DNA of 64,000 nt, from positions 1-64,000 of the forward strand of contig CAZCTR010000003.1 in NCBI GenBank assembly GCA_964501715.1, read 5' to 3'. The stretch comes from M55B118 sp964501715 (GTDB lineage Bacteria > Bacillota_I > Bacilli_A > Izemoplasmatales > Izemoplasmataceae). This document shows, in pieces, positions 51,336 to 60,666 of the stretch (position 1 is its first letter; every line of letters begins with the position of its first letter). The translations under genes and the position numbers were made by a program. The notes below the pieces were generated by a model. It was not told the origin of the DNA and did not search any database. It saw only the letters and a program-made list of their open reading frames with translations.

Positions 51336-52460
51336 ATGGACGACTTTCTGATCATCGGCGGCGGCATCACAGGGACCTTCATCGCCCGCGAACTCACCAA
51401 ATACGATGTGTCCGTGCGCCTTCTTGAAAAGGAGGCCGACCTCGCACAGATCCAGACCACCCACAACAGCGCGCTCATCCATTCCCCCGTCGCCATCCCG
51501 CCAAGCAAAGGCCCATTGAAATCACGTCTCGCCCTCAAGGGCAACCGCATCCATCAAACGCTAGCCCCGGCATTCAAGGTGCCCACCCTTCAAAACGGCG
51601 CCTACATGTGCGCTTTCGATAAGGAACAAGCCGAAACCCTGAAGGCCTTGAAAAAAGAGGCGGATGACCGAGGACTGGATGCTAGCTTTTTAAGTCCGAA
51701 AGAAGCGATTGCGCAAGAACCTTCCCTTGACCCGGGTGTGTGCGCTGTGCTTTTGCTGCCTGATGCCATGACGGCTGACACCTACGACCTCGTGCGCAAG
51801 CTCGCCCGAAACGCACAAAACAACGGCGCAGTGATCCAAACAGGGATGCGTGTCGATGCCGTTGACTGCTTTGAAGACCATTTCGTGGTCCATACGGCGA
51901 AAAAGACCTTCAAGGCACGCCACCTCATCAATGCTGCCGGCATCATGAACGCCCGTGTCGCGGGCATGGTCGAAAAAGAAGTGCCCTATGTGATGCGTCC
52001 GCATCGGGGTGAATACTACGTGCTTGAGGGTGAACACCGTAAACTCGTGCATCATACGCTCTTTCCGGTTCCCGGCGAAGAGACCAAGGGCATTCTGGTG
52101 ATCCCTCAGCCCGATGGATCTATCAGGCTCGGACCCACAAGTGAGTATCAAACCGAGCTTGAATCTGCCGAAGTGACCCATAGAGGTCTTGAGAAAGTGA
52201 GACGTGGTGTGAACAGGTTGCTCAAAAACGTCCCCTTCGAAGACGCGAAAAGAACATATGCGGGTCTTCGTTCCACAATCGATAAGAACGATTTTTATAT
52301 CGCGCGCTCCAAGGAACACGAGCGTTTCATTCATGTGGCCGGCATCGATTCACCAGGGGTGACCGCCGCTCCCGCCATCGCGCAGTATGTCGTCGATGAA
52401 CTCATCAGGCCACACACCCTCCTCAGCAAGAAAAAGGCGTTCGACCCTTTCAGAATTTAA
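51336..52460 (+). CDS. FAD-dependent oxidoreductase, DAO/GlpA-LhgO-like (second copy)
   Basis: Complete 374-residue paralog of the gene at 47004. The FAD loop is IIGGGITGTFIARELTKYD (about residue 6), followed by IQTTHNSALIHSP, DAMTADTYDLVRKL (about 143), HLINAAGIMNARVAGM (about 193), HRGEYYVLEG (about 224), FPVPGEETKGILVIPQPDGS and the C-terminal VAGIDSPGVTAAPAIAQY. This pattern fits the L-2-hydroxyglutarate/glycerol-3-phosphate dehydrogenase branch, but substrate is unknown. AAAGGAG lies 11 nt before the ATG, directly after a terminator hairpin, so its expression may depend on read-through. Confidence 0.85.
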   Translation: MDDFLIIGGGITGTFIARELTKYDVSVRLLEKEADLAQIQTTHNSALIHSPVAIPPSKGPLKSRLALKGNRIHQTLAPAFKVPTLQNGAYMCAFDKEQAETLKALKKEADDRGLDASFLSPKEAIAQEPSLDPGVCAVLLLPDAMTADTYDLVRKLARNAQNNGAVIQTGMRVDAVDCFEDHFVVHTAKKTFKARHLINAAGIMNARVAGMVEKEVPYVMRPHRGEYYVLEGEHRKLVHHTLFPVPGEETKGILVIPQPDGSIRLGPTSEYQTELESAEVTHRGLEKVRRGVNRLLKNVPFEDAKRTYAGLRSTIDKNDFYIARSKEHERFIHVAGIDSPGVTAAPAIAQYVVDELIRPHTLLSKKKAFDPFRI

Positions 52461-52504
52461 AAAAAAAGACTGACATGCCGATGAAATGGCAAGTCAGTCT
52501 TTTT
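52461..52504. terminator. Bidirectional terminator
   Basis: AAAGACTGACATGCC pairs with GGCAAGTCAGTCTTT (one bulge), with A run before and T run after. It serves the FAD oxidoreductase and the leftward aldo/keto reductase. Confidence 0.85.
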
Positions 52505-52508
52505 CGGT

Positions 52509-53333
52509 TCAGTCGAAACGTCTCGGGTCCTCTTCAATCCTGTCAAGGGCCTCGACATCAGCCTCATCAAGTGTGAAATCGACATCCGCGTTTTCCTTCA
52601 TGCGGTGTTTTTTTGTGGTTTTTGGAAGCGGAGCGGCGCCTTTCTCCAGACAATACCGTATGCAAACCTGAGCCGGAGATTTCTCGTAGCGCTTGGCGAT
52701 GGCGCGGATCACTGGGTTTTCAAGGGCGTAACCGATCGCAAGCGGGGAGTAGGCCTCTATCTGGATCGAGCGTTCTTTGCAATAGTTGCGCAGCGCATCC
52801 TCCGAATGTCCGACGAAACATCCGATCTGATTGACGTGAGGGGTTACGTCGCAGTGTTCCATGATGTTCTCAAGGTCTTTCTCGTTGAAATTGGAGACTC
52901 CGATGGCCCGCGCCTTGCCTTCCTTGTAGAGGGTCTCCATCGCTTTGAAAGCTTGAACATTCCCTTCACTGCAATCCTTGCCTATCTCACTCCAGGGCCA
53001 GGGCGCATGGATCAAAAAAAGATCCACATAATCGGTTTTGAGCGCTTCGAGGGAAGCCATGAATGCTTCAAGGGTCTCCTCGTAAGTCTTGATATGGCTT
53101 TCTAGCTTGGTGGTGATGAAGACGTCCTCGCGGGAAACTGAAGCGTCCTTTATGGCACGGCCGACACTTTCCTCGTTTCCATATCCCTGTGCCGTGTCGA
53201 TATGGCGGTATCCCACCTCGAGCGCGTCCCTCACAGCCTGATAGGTGACCTCGCCATCGGGGACCTGCCACGTGCCCAGACCGACTTTCGGAAGCTTGAC
53301 GCCATTGTGAAGCGTGTAATGCTCATTCAACAT
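52509..53333 (-). CDS. Aldo/keto reductase
   Basis: NADPH-dependent reductase of aldehydes and ketones, 274 residues, of the 2,5-diketogluconate reductase-like (AKR5) group. The catalytic tetrad is visible: Asp in YRHIDTAQGYGNE (about residue 44), Tyr in the same stretch (about 49), Lys in ITTKLE (about 74) and His in FLIHAPWPW (about 107). The cofactor region reads APLPKTTKKHRMKEN (about 240), where the usual IPKS is PLPKT. ATG 53333 has GAGAGG 9 nt upstream. Single gene. Confidence 0.92.
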   Translation of the reverse strand: MLNEHYTLHNGVKLPKVGLGTWQVPDGEVTYQAVRDALEVGYRHIDTAQGYGNEESVGRAIKDASVSREDVFITTKLESHIKTYEETLEAFMASLEALKTDYVDLFLIHAPWPWSEIGKDCSEGNVQAFKAMETLYKEGKARAIGVSNFNEKDLENIMEHCDVTPHVNQIGCFVGHSEDALRNYCKERSIQIEAYSPLAIGYALENPVIRAIAKRYEKSPAQVCIRYCLEKGAAPLPKTTKKHRMKENADVDFTLDEADVEALDRIEEDPRRFD

Positions 53334-53474
53334 AGGTTTCATCCTCTCTTTCAAACAAAGTCTACCATGCGGGCGGATGTTTGTAAATTCGTCCCACGAC
53401 TTTCATCCAGAAAGCTTTTACGATACAATGATAAGTACTACAAAGATCGAGCCATACAAAACTTGGAGGTAATC

Positions 53475-55643
53475 ATGGACAAGACCATCATACAGGATCT
53501 TTCGAAACGCCTGAATATCAAAGAAAGCACTGTGAGCGCCGTCCTCACCTTGCTGGAGGACAACACGGTCCCCTTTATCGCCCGCTACCGCAAGGAGATG
53601 ACCGGGAGCCTCGATGAATCGGCAATCCGGGAAATTGAAAAAGCCTATCAATACGAAGCGCAGCTCAAGCAGCGAAAAGAGGATGTCATCCGGCTGATTG
53701 ATGAGAAAGGGCTTCTCACAGACGAACTCAAAGCCTCGATTGAAAATGCCAGACAGCTCATTGATGTCGAGGACCTTTACAGGCCCTACAAGGAAAAGAA
53801 GAAGACCAAAGCCACCATCGCCGTCAAGAGAGGTCTCGAACCCCTCGCCGACACGATCCTTGAATTCAATGACGCATCCCTTGAGACACTCGCCGAATCA
53901 TTCTTGAACGACGAGGTCCCCACCGTGGAGGACGCTTTGGAGGGTGCGCGTCACATCATCGCCGAAAAAGTCAGCGACGCGCCCGACATCCGCAAGTGGA
54001 TCCGCAATCAGACCTTGGAGAACGGCCTTGTCGAGACCAAGCTCAAAAAGGATGCGGAAGACCCGAAAAAGGTCTATGAGATGTATTATGATTTCAAAGA
54101 GCCCCTAAAGAAGATCAAACTCTTCAGAGTCCTCGCCATCAACCGCGCGGAAAAGGAAAAAGTCCTACGGGTCAAGATCACCATGGACGAAAAAAGGGTG
54201 CATAGCCACCTGCATGAGAAGACCATCGAGAAAGAGGGTGTGAGCGAGACCGAACACGTCATCCTCGCCTACAAGGACGCCTACAAGCGTCTGATCGCCC
54301 CATCGGTCGAGCGGGAGATCAGAAGCGAGCTCACCGAGAAGGCTGACGACCATGCGATTGACATGTTCGCGGAGAATCTCGAGGCGCTTTTGCTCTCTCC
54401 GCCGCTCAAGGGGAAACGCATCCTCGGTGTGGACCCGGCTTACCGTACAGGCTGCAAGCTCGCGGTGCTTGACGAACTCGGCACGCTCAAAATGGTCGAT
54501 GTCATCTACCCGCATTCCAAAAAACCCTCACAAACCGTCGATAAGAACACGCTCAAGACTTCCGAGGACAAACTTCTAAACATGATCGACACCTACGCGG
54601 TCGATGTCATTGCCATCGGAAACGGGACCGCTTCAAGGGAGACTGAAGCCTTTGTGGCAAAAGCCATCAAAAAGACGGACCGTAAAGTCGTATACACCAT
54701 CGTCAATGAAGCGGGAGCGTCCGTCTACAGCGCTTCAACGCTTGCAAAAAAGGAATTTCCCGACCTTGCGGTCGAAGAGCGCAGTGCGGTCAGCATCGCA
54801 AGACGCCTGCAGGACCCCTTGAGCGAACTCGTGAAGATCGATCCAAAAAGCATCGGGGTCGGACAATATCAGCACGATGTCAATCAGAAAAAACTTTCAG
54901 AGGCGCTTGATTTCACCGTGGAGTTTGCGGTCAACAAGATCGGCATCGATGTCAACGTGGCATCACCCTCCTTGCTCAATTACATCTCCGGGCTCAATCA
55001 GAAGGTCGCCGGCAACATCGTCGAACACCGTGAGACAAAAGGTGCTTTCACCAATCGCAAGGCTCTCAAGGACGTCAAGGGTGTAGGCGCCAAATCCTAT
55101 GAGCAGTCCATCGGATTCTTGCGGATCACAGATGGCGACAATCCGCTTGACAAGACATCGATTCACCCTGAGAGCTACCCAGTCGCGCAGACCATCCTCA
55201 AAAGTGTCGATGCGGACCTTTCCCTGACCGGTACGGATGCGCTCAGGGAGAGGATTCGCCCCCTCAAGCCCGCCGACTACACGGAGACCACCGGTGCCGG
55301 GGAACCGACCGTGAAAGACATTTTCGAGGCGCTCATGCGGCCTTTGAGAGACCCGAGGGACGACGCACCTGCGCCGATACTGAAAAGCGATGTGCTCAGT
55401 CTTGAGGATTTGAAACCCGGCATGGGCCTCAAGGGTACCGTGCGAAATGTGGTCGATTTCGGTGCGTTCGTCGATTGCGGCGTCAAGGAGGACGGGCTCG
55501 TCCACATCTCGAAGCTCTCAAGACAGTTCGTCAAGAACCCCATGGACGTGGTCCAGGTCGGAGACATAGTCGATGTATGGGTTGAGAATGTCGACATAGA
55601 GCGGAGTAGACTCCAACTCACCATGGTCGACCCGACCACCTGA
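53475..55643 (+). CDS. tex: Tex-family RNA-binding transcription accessory protein
   Basis: A 722-residue cytoplasmic nucleic-acid-binding protein of the Tex/YhgF family, related to eukaryotic Spt6. In order: N-terminal helical domain with the family opening NTVPFIARYRKEMTGSLDE (about residue 30), a YqgF/RNase-H-like domain (LGVDPAYRTGCKLAVLD about 318), helix-hairpin-helix repeats (LKDVKGVGAKSYEQSIGFLRI about 530) and a C-terminal S1 domain (GLKGTVRNVVDFGAFVDCGV about 650). Length and order are normal. GGAGG lies 5 nt before ATG 53475. Confidence 0.96.
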   Translation: MDKTIIQDLSKRLNIKESTVSAVLTLLEDNTVPFIARYRKEMTGSLDESAIREIEKAYQYEAQLKQRKEDVIRLIDEKGLLTDELKASIENARQLIDVEDLYRPYKEKKKTKATIAVKRGLEPLADTILEFNDASLETLAESFLNDEVPTVEDALEGARHIIAEKVSDAPDIRKWIRNQTLENGLVETKLKKDAEDPKKVYEMYYDFKEPLKKIKLFRVLAINRAEKEKVLRVKITMDEKRVHSHLHEKTIEKEGVSETEHVILAYKDAYKRLIAPSVEREIRSELTEKADDHAIDMFAENLEALLLSPPLKGKRILGVDPAYRTGCKLAVLDELGTLKMVDVIYPHSKKPSQTVDKNTLKTSEDKLLNMIDTYAVDVIAIGNGTASRETEAFVAKAIKKTDRKVVYTIVNEAGASVYSASTLAKKEFPDLAVEERSAVSIARRLQDPLSELVKIDPKSIGVGQYQHDVNQKKLSEALDFTVEFAVNKIGIDVNVASPSLLNYISGLNQKVAGNIVEHRETKGAFTNRKALKDVKGVGAKSYEQSIGFLRITDGDNPLDKTSIHPESYPVAQTILKSVDADLSLTGTDALRERIRPLKPADYTETTGAGEPTVKDIFEALMRPLRDPRDDAPAPILKSDVLSLEDLKPGMGLKGTVRNVVDFGAFVDCGVKEDGLVHISKLSRQFVKNPMDVVQVGDIVDVWVENVDIERSRLQLTMVDPTT

Positions 55644-55693
55644 ATTGCACCCAAGCCGTAACCTTGTTCAAACAGCACCCTATCAGAATTATG

Positions 55694-55730
55694 ACACCGC
55701 CTTTTGCTTGTATGTGAGGCGGTGTTTCTT
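55694..55730 (+). terminator. Terminator of tex
   Basis: ACACCGCC, 16-nt loop, GGCGGTGT followed by TTCTTT. Confidence 0.7.
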
Positions 55731-55889
55731 TGAAGGTTGAACGATCATAAAGATTTTGCTTATCACGCTTGCCCGGATACGCGCCCCCACACCGAATTTC
55801 ATAAAAACATGTCAATTTGCATTCCCTAGTATATAATGGAGGTATGCAATCACTAAGAGGATATACTACATCACAAACGGAGGGGTTTC

Positions 55890-57704
55890 ATGAAAAAGCT
55901 CAAGGACAGGGCCCTAAAAGCCCGCTCGTCCATAAGCATGCAGACGTTCAAACATCCAAAACTTTTCATCATCCTTCTCATGATCGCACTCAATCTGGTC
56001 ATTCTGCTCATAGCCGCGTGGGTCGCGACGATGATCGACAACAGTTTCCAAGGATACATTGACGCGCTCTTCAATGGCGCGCTAAAATGGTTGCTTACGC
56101 CAAATGCCATCCTGGAGATAGAGCATCCTCCCACCCTCGCGCTTTCCGTCATTGTCCTGATGGTCGGGCTCATTCTTTTCACAGGGACCATCATCGGACT
56201 CGCCACAAACACCTTGAAGGACTACTTCCAGTCGAAAGATTCGAACGCGGGTGTGCTTCGCGTGCAGAATCACGTTGTCATACTCAACTGGAACAACAAG
56301 GTTCCGGAACTCATCGCGGACCTCATCCACGTCAGAAACCGATCGATGAACATTGTGATGATGGGCGATGTCGACAAGACCTTTGCCGAGAAACAGATTC
56401 AACAGGCCTTGAAACACAAGCGGCACAGATTCAAAGTCGACAATCTGAATGTCTTCGTCAAGCAAGGGGATCCGCTTCTGAAAAGGGACCTTGAGAGCAT
56501 CTCGGTTCACAAGGCCCAATCGGTGCTCATCATGAGCAAGGATGTCAAGCGCATCTCGGATTACGCCCTTTCCCAAAGCGATCTCAACATCATTCGAATC
56601 CTACTTTCGCTCGGACAGATGGATTTCGACCGTCCTCCGACACTGGTCGCTGAAGTCAAGGCCATTGAGACGAAACAGAAGCTCCTCGATCTCTCGCGTC
56701 ATGTCGATTCGCTCAAAAAGCACACCATCATCCCCATCTGTTTCGACAGGCGCCTAGGGCAGATCATCGCCCAGTCGATCATCCATCCCTCCATCGAGGA
56801 TGTGTATCTGTCCCTGTTCTCCTTCGAGGGGTCTGAAGTCTACAGGGTTCATGACACGTCTTTTGAAGATGTCTTGAACCACCATTCCCATGCGATTCCT
56901 CTCGCTCAGTTCAAGAACGATGTCTTCGTTCTGTCCGAAAATGACAAGGCCAAGCAGAACACATCACAGCACACGCAAGAGGACGTGCCCATGAAAGCGA
57001 ACCGTTTTGATGTCAAGACTTTGCATAACGTATACATCATCGGGTCGAACAACAAGCTCAAGTTCATCGAGACGGCTTTCAAGAGTTACGGACGCTTGTA
57101 TCAAAGCCCCCTGACAGTATCCCTCGTCGCCACCGATGAGATCGATGAGCTGATCCGGACAGTCAATGAGAAAGAGGGGCCTATCACGCTGATCCTCTTG
57201 AGTGACGAGACAGCATCCAAGGAGGTATATGACGCCAACGTCTTCAATGCCCTCATCCATATCGAAACCCATCTGAAGAAGGATGATGCCCATGTGATCG
57301 TCGAACTCCTCGACCCGAGAAACGCCCCGCTCATCAAGGATTTCCGTATCGAGAACACCATCATCTCCAACAAGATCGTCTCGCTCCTTCTTAGCAAGCT
57401 CGCGCTGTTTCCGAAAACGGCCGAGTTCTATGAGCATCTGCTCACCATCGAACCTTCGCAGGAAGGGAAGGACGACTATGCGATCACCATCGAGAAAGCC
57501 TCGACGACTTTCAAGTCCGATTTCCCGATACACTTCGCATCACCCAAGGGTTTCATCAGCAGCGCCTACGAGGTGACCGAACATGTAGCGATCCCGTTCG
57601 GTTTCGTTAGGGAGGGCGCGCTCACCATCCTTGAGGGGGATTTGCACGCACACAAGCCTTTCACCCTGCTTGCTTCCGACGAGGTCGTCTGGATGAAACT
57701 CTGA
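55890..57704 (+). CDS. CASTOR/POLLUX-like ion channel protein
   Basis: A 604-residue membrane protein resembling the bacterial homologues of plant CASTOR/POLLUX cation channels. Two or three N-terminal helices (about residues 25-110) are followed by two large cytoplasmic RCK/TrkA-N-like regions. The family hallmark is NHVVILNWNNKVPELIADLI (about 128-147), and a second Rossmann-like start is HNVYIIGSNNKLKFIETAF (about 376). The nucleotide loops lack a clean GxGxxG. Probable function is regulated potassium or calcium flux. The ATG has only weak GGAGG at 8-9 nt. Single gene. Confidence 0.8.
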   Translation: MKKLKDRALKARSSISMQTFKHPKLFIILLMIALNLVILLIAAWVATMIDNSFQGYIDALFNGALKWLLTPNAILEIEHPPTLALSVIVLMVGLILFTGTIIGLATNTLKDYFQSKDSNAGVLRVQNHVVILNWNNKVPELIADLIHVRNRSMNIVMMGDVDKTFAEKQIQQALKHKRHRFKVDNLNVFVKQGDPLLKRDLESISVHKAQSVLIMSKDVKRISDYALSQSDLNIIRILLSLGQMDFDRPPTLVAEVKAIETKQKLLDLSRHVDSLKKHTIIPICFDRRLGQIIAQSIIHPSIEDVYLSLFSFEGSEVYRVHDTSFEDVLNHHSHAIPLAQFKNDVFVLSENDKAKQNTSQHTQEDVPMKANRFDVKTLHNVYIIGSNNKLKFIETAFKSYGRLYQSPLTVSLVATDEIDELIRTVNEKEGPITLILLSDETASKEVYDANVFNALIHIETHLKKDDAHVIVELLDPRNAPLIKDFRIENTIISNKIVSLLLSKLALFPKTAEFYEHLLTIEPSQEGKDDYAITIEKASTTFKSDFPIHFASPKGFISSAYEVTEHVAIPFGFVREGALTILEGDLHAHKPFTLLASDEVVWMKL

Positions 57705-57708
57705 CACA

Positions 57709-57745
57709 CAAAAAAGACGTGTGATTTTTTTCTCACACGTCTTTT
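57709..57745. terminator. Bidirectional terminator
   Basis: AAAAGACGTGTGA and TCACACGTCTTTT form a 13-bp stem around a T-rich loop, between converging genes. Confidence 0.9.
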
Positions 57746-57748
57746 CTT

Positions 57749-58597
57749 TCAGACTTTCTTGGCGATATAGGCGAACATGTCGGGACCGGTGTGTATGCCG
57801 AGCACCGGAGTGAGCTTTGAAAGCGTGACAGTGCGTATGTTCAAGCTTTGTTTCAGTTTTTCCCCCATGTCCTTAGCCTTGTCGGGATTGTCGCCATAAT
57901 GGATGACCAAATCGATTGGGGCATCGCCGAAACGCGCCACCAGCAGCTTTTTCATGTTGAGAAGCGCCCGCTGCAATGACCCGATGGATTTCTTCTCGGT
58001 CACATAGACGCCTTGATCGTTGACAGTGATGACAGGTTTTACGCGCAACGCCTCACCGATGGTGCCTTCGACCTTGCCGATCCGGCCTCCGCGCTTGAGA
58101 TATTTGAGCGTGTCGAGTGTGAACAGGGAGAGCGAATCCTCATAACGCAAAGTCTCGAGTTCCGGTATGATGTCTTTCGGTTCGACGCCCTCATCAATGC
58201 GCTTGACCGCATGTTCGACAAGGAATCCGAGACCCCCGCCCAATGTCTTGGTGTCATAGTGTGTGATCTCAAGGCCTTCATAGGATTTGAAGACAAGGCT
58301 GAAAGCGTTGAAAGTCCCTGAGAGGCCGGAGGAGAGATTCAGTGCGAGCACATGGGTATAGCCTTTCTCTTTGATGGTGTCGAGCAATTCGTAAAGGTCC
58401 TCGTTGCTCGGAAGGCTTGTTGAGACGTTGTGGCTGTCGAGTTTTTCGTAGATCTCTTCGGTGGAAATCTCGAGCTGGTCACGGAAACTCTCGCCATCGA
58501 CCATGATGATGAGAGGCACCATGAAAAGATTGTCATGCGACTCCAGGAATGTCTGGTCAAGATTGGCAGCGGAATCTGTAATGATTGCTGTTTTCAT
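57749..58597 (-). CDS. DegV-family fatty-acid-binding protein
   Basis: Cytoplasmic fatty-acid-binding protein of the DegV/FakB family. FakB proteins hand fatty acids to the kinase FakA, giving acyl-phosphate, which is the donor used by PlsY. The 282-residue protein has the family opening IITDSAANLD, TSLPSNEDLYELL (about 80), LALNLSSGLSGTFNAF (about 105) around the carboxylate-binding Ser/Thr, YLKRGGRIGK (about 166) and a C-terminal HTGPDMFAYI. FakA is not in this window. Divergent from the FabV/TER gene. Confidence 0.92.
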   Translation of the reverse strand: MKTAIITDSAANLDQTFLESHDNLFMVPLIIMVDGESFRDQLEISTEEIYEKLDSHNVSTSLPSNEDLYELLDTIKEKGYTHVLALNLSSGLSGTFNAFSLVFKSYEGLEITHYDTKTLGGGLGFLVEHAVKRIDEGVEPKDIIPELETLRYEDSLSLFTLDTLKYLKRGGRIGKVEGTIGEALRVKPVITVNDQGVYVTEKKSIGSLQRALLNMKKLLVARFGDAPIDLVIHYGDNPDKAKDMGEKLKQSLNIRTVTLSKLTPVLGIHTGPDMFAYIAKKV

Positions 58598-58643
58598 AGG
58601 AATGCTCCTTAAGGGAAGGAAAGATATGAAGATGATGAGGTTA

Positions 58644-58672
58644 TAGTATCACAAAGTACTATGGCTGTCAAA
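58644..58672 (-). promoter_or_regulatory. degV promoter with inverted repeat
   Basis: On the minus strand TTGACA (58672-58667), 17 nt, TACTAT (58649-58644). ATAGTA and TACTAT (8-nt spacer) form an inverted repeat from the spacer onto the -10 box, suggesting a repressor site. Confidence 0.6.
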
Positions 58673-58776
58673 GTAATCACTCAATTAAATGACCTTGTCG
58701 AGCTTCTTTCTTCATCGAGCACAAAACACATGTTATCATGTAGATAGAACGAAAGATTTAAAAGGGGAGCGATACC

Positions 58777-59970
58777 ATGATCATCAAGCCATCCATCCGG
58801 TCCAACGTATTCACAAACGCCCACCCTATAGGCTCAAAAGCTTATGTGAGCGAACTTTTCGAACAAGCCAGGAAACGCGATTCCTTCCAGGGACCTGAAA
58901 ACGTCCTGATCATCGGAGGGTCCTCGGGTTACGGCCTCGCAAGCCGTGTCGCACTCGCTCAAAACGCTAAAGCGAATACAATCAATGTGTCTTTCGAGAG
59001 CGCACCCAAAGGGAAGCGGACAGGGACCGCGGGCTGGTGGAACAACATATGGTTCCAGGAGCTCGTGGAAGATGCGGACACACTGCATAAGGATTTTGTC
59101 GAAGACGCGTTCTCAAAAGAGACGAAGAAAAAGGTCCTGAAGTACATCAAAGAGACTTTCGGGACCATCGACCTCATCATCTATTCCCTTGCCGCCGGCG
59201 CCCGGCCCGACCCTTTTAGCGGCGAACTCGTACGTTCTCATATCAAGCCCTTGGACGAGACGGTGACCGGCAAGACGATCGATGTGGCCAAGGAGACAGT
59301 GAAAGAACTCACCCTTGAGCCGGCCAGTGAGAAAGAGGTGAAGGATACGGTCTTCGTCATGGGGGGAAGTGACTGGCATGATTGGATCAAGACCCTTCAT
59401 GAGGGCGAAGTGCTGGACTATGGAATAAAGACCGTAGCCTACACTTATGTCGGAGGCCCTTCCACCAAAGCCATCTATCGGGGCGGCACACTTGGAAAAG
59501 CCAAGGCGGACCTTGAGAGAACCGCCTCTTTCATCAACGACCGTCTCGAGCGCGACCTCGGCGGGGAAGCCCTGATCTCCTCGTCGAAGGCGGTCGTCAC
59601 GAAAGCGAGCGTCTTCATCCCACAGATGCCCATCTATGTGTCATGCCTTTTCGATGTGATGATGCGCCACAATGTCCATGAGACGATACTTCAACACAAA
59701 CACCGCCTATTCAAGGACATGGTATATGGAAAGAAGCGACATACCGACAATTCCGGACGCATCCGCATGGACAGTTACGAACTTGATGAGACCATACAAA
59801 AAGAGACACTCGAGATGATGGATGCGCTCAATGATGACACACTCATGAAAGCCCATGGGACAAAGCTCTTTTTCGATACATTCTATAAGATCCACGGCTT
59901 TTGGTTCGATTCGATCGATTATGATGAGGATGTAAACATGCAAACCCTCTCAAAGAAAACCCCGAAGTGA
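58777..59970 (+). CDS. fabV: FabV / trans-2-enoyl-CoA reductase (TER)
   Basis: NADH-dependent reductase of enoyl-ACP (FabV) or enoyl-CoA (TER, butyrate pathway). The 397-residue protein is a long short-chain-dehydrogenase type. It shows VLIIGGSSGYGLASRVALA (about residue 47) for NADH, GTAGWWNN (about 85), IYSLAAGARPDP (about 133), and the active site Tyr-x8-Lys (IYRGGTLGKAK, about 230). Ser/Gly-rich loops and length fit both FabV and TER, and the two cannot be separated here. GGGGAG precedes the ATG. The acylphosphatase gene follows by 12 nt. ACATG-TTAT-CATGT lies at its probable -10 region. Confidence 0.92.
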   Translation: MIIKPSIRSNVFTNAHPIGSKAYVSELFEQARKRDSFQGPENVLIIGGSSGYGLASRVALAQNAKANTINVSFESAPKGKRTGTAGWWNNIWFQELVEDADTLHKDFVEDAFSKETKKKVLKYIKETFGTIDLIIYSLAAGARPDPFSGELVRSHIKPLDETVTGKTIDVAKETVKELTLEPASEKEVKDTVFVMGGSDWHDWIKTLHEGEVLDYGIKTVAYTYVGGPSTKAIYRGGTLGKAKADLERTASFINDRLERDLGGEALISSSKAVVTKASVFIPQMPIYVSCLFDVMMRHNVHETILQHKHRLFKDMVYGKKRHTDNSGRIRMDSYELDETIQKETLEMMDALNDDTLMKAHGTKLFFDTFYKIHGFWFDSIDYDEDVNMQTLSKKTPK

Positions 59971-59982
59971 GGTGAAGGTCAC

Positions 59983-60261
59983 ATGGAAGACAAAAAAGCA
60001 GTGAGACTCATGCTAGAAGGCATCGTTCAAGGTGTCGGCATGCGCTTTTACATCAGCAACACCGCCAAAAACATCGGTGTCAAAGGTTTCGTGCGGAATC
60101 TATCCGACGGTCGAGTCGAAACCGTCGCAGAGGGTTCTCCTTCAGAAGTGGACGCGTTCATTGAGAAGGTCAAGAAGGCCCCCCGGGGAAGGATCACTGA
60201 CACGGAGCTGACAGAGATTCCCTACAAAGGTTCGTATAACGGGTTCCAGGTCCGTTTCTGA
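59983..60261 (+). CDS. acyP: Acylphosphatase
   Basis: A 92-residue cytoplasmic enzyme that splits acyl-phosphates. The catalytic motif GIVQGVGMRFYI (about residues 13-24, with the phosphate-binding Arg about 22) and the second motif GFVRNLSDGRVE (about 35-46, catalytic Asn about 39) are complete. It lies 12 nt after fabV with AGGTGAAGGTC before the ATG, so the two are probably cotranscribed. A link to acyl-phosphate lipid metabolism is possible. Confidence 0.95.
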   Translation: MEDKKAVRLMLEGIVQGVGMRFYISNTAKNIGVKGFVRNLSDGRVETVAEGSPSEVDAFIEKVKKAPRGRITDTELTEIPYKGSYNGFQVRF

Positions 60262-60264
60262 AAT

Positions 60265-60292
60265 AAAAAACCTGACCAAGGTCAGGTTTTTT
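60265..60292. terminator. Bidirectional terminator
   Basis: AAAAAACCTGACC, AA, GGTCAGGTTTTTT: a 13-bp stem between converging genes. Confidence 0.9.
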
Positions 60293-60300
60293 AAAGCGAT

Positions 60301-60537
60301 TCAGGCGAGAACAGTCGGCTTTTTCTGTGTGATGATCGTGAAAAGGTCGATGACCCATAAGATGAAGAATCCGGCCACAATCCATACAACCCCGGCAATG
60401 ACCATGACGGTGTCTTTCTTGTCCAGGCCCTTCGCAATCCGGTAGATCCCCCATGCGATGCCATCAATCATCGGCAACGCAAGAATGATCTTCACAATCC
60501 AGGGAAGCCCGTCGAAAAAATTGACAATGTCTTTCAT
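60301..60537 (-). CDS. Small two-helix membrane protein
   Basis: A 78-residue membrane protein with two or three hydrophobic helices. The sequence (FFDGLPWIVKIILALPMIDG, then WGIYRIAKGLDKKD) is a familiar type of conserved hypothetical protein in Bacillota, with no known function. ATG 60537 is chosen because GAGGAGTGA lies 4 nt upstream; an upstream reading to 60582 is charged and unlikely. Single gene. Confidence 0.7.
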   Translation of the reverse strand: MKDIVNFFDGLPWIVKIILALPMIDGIAWGIYRIAKGLDKKDTVMVIAGVVWIVAGFFILWVIDLFTIITQKKPTVLA

Positions 60538-60666
60538 TTCATCACTCCTCACTTTCTTGTATCTACCTTCATTATGAATCATCGGGGATGGAAATGGAAG
60601 GTTTTTCCGATTTCTTGCGCAACCCTTGTGTTATAATCTACAGTGTATATCAAGGAGGATGGCTCT

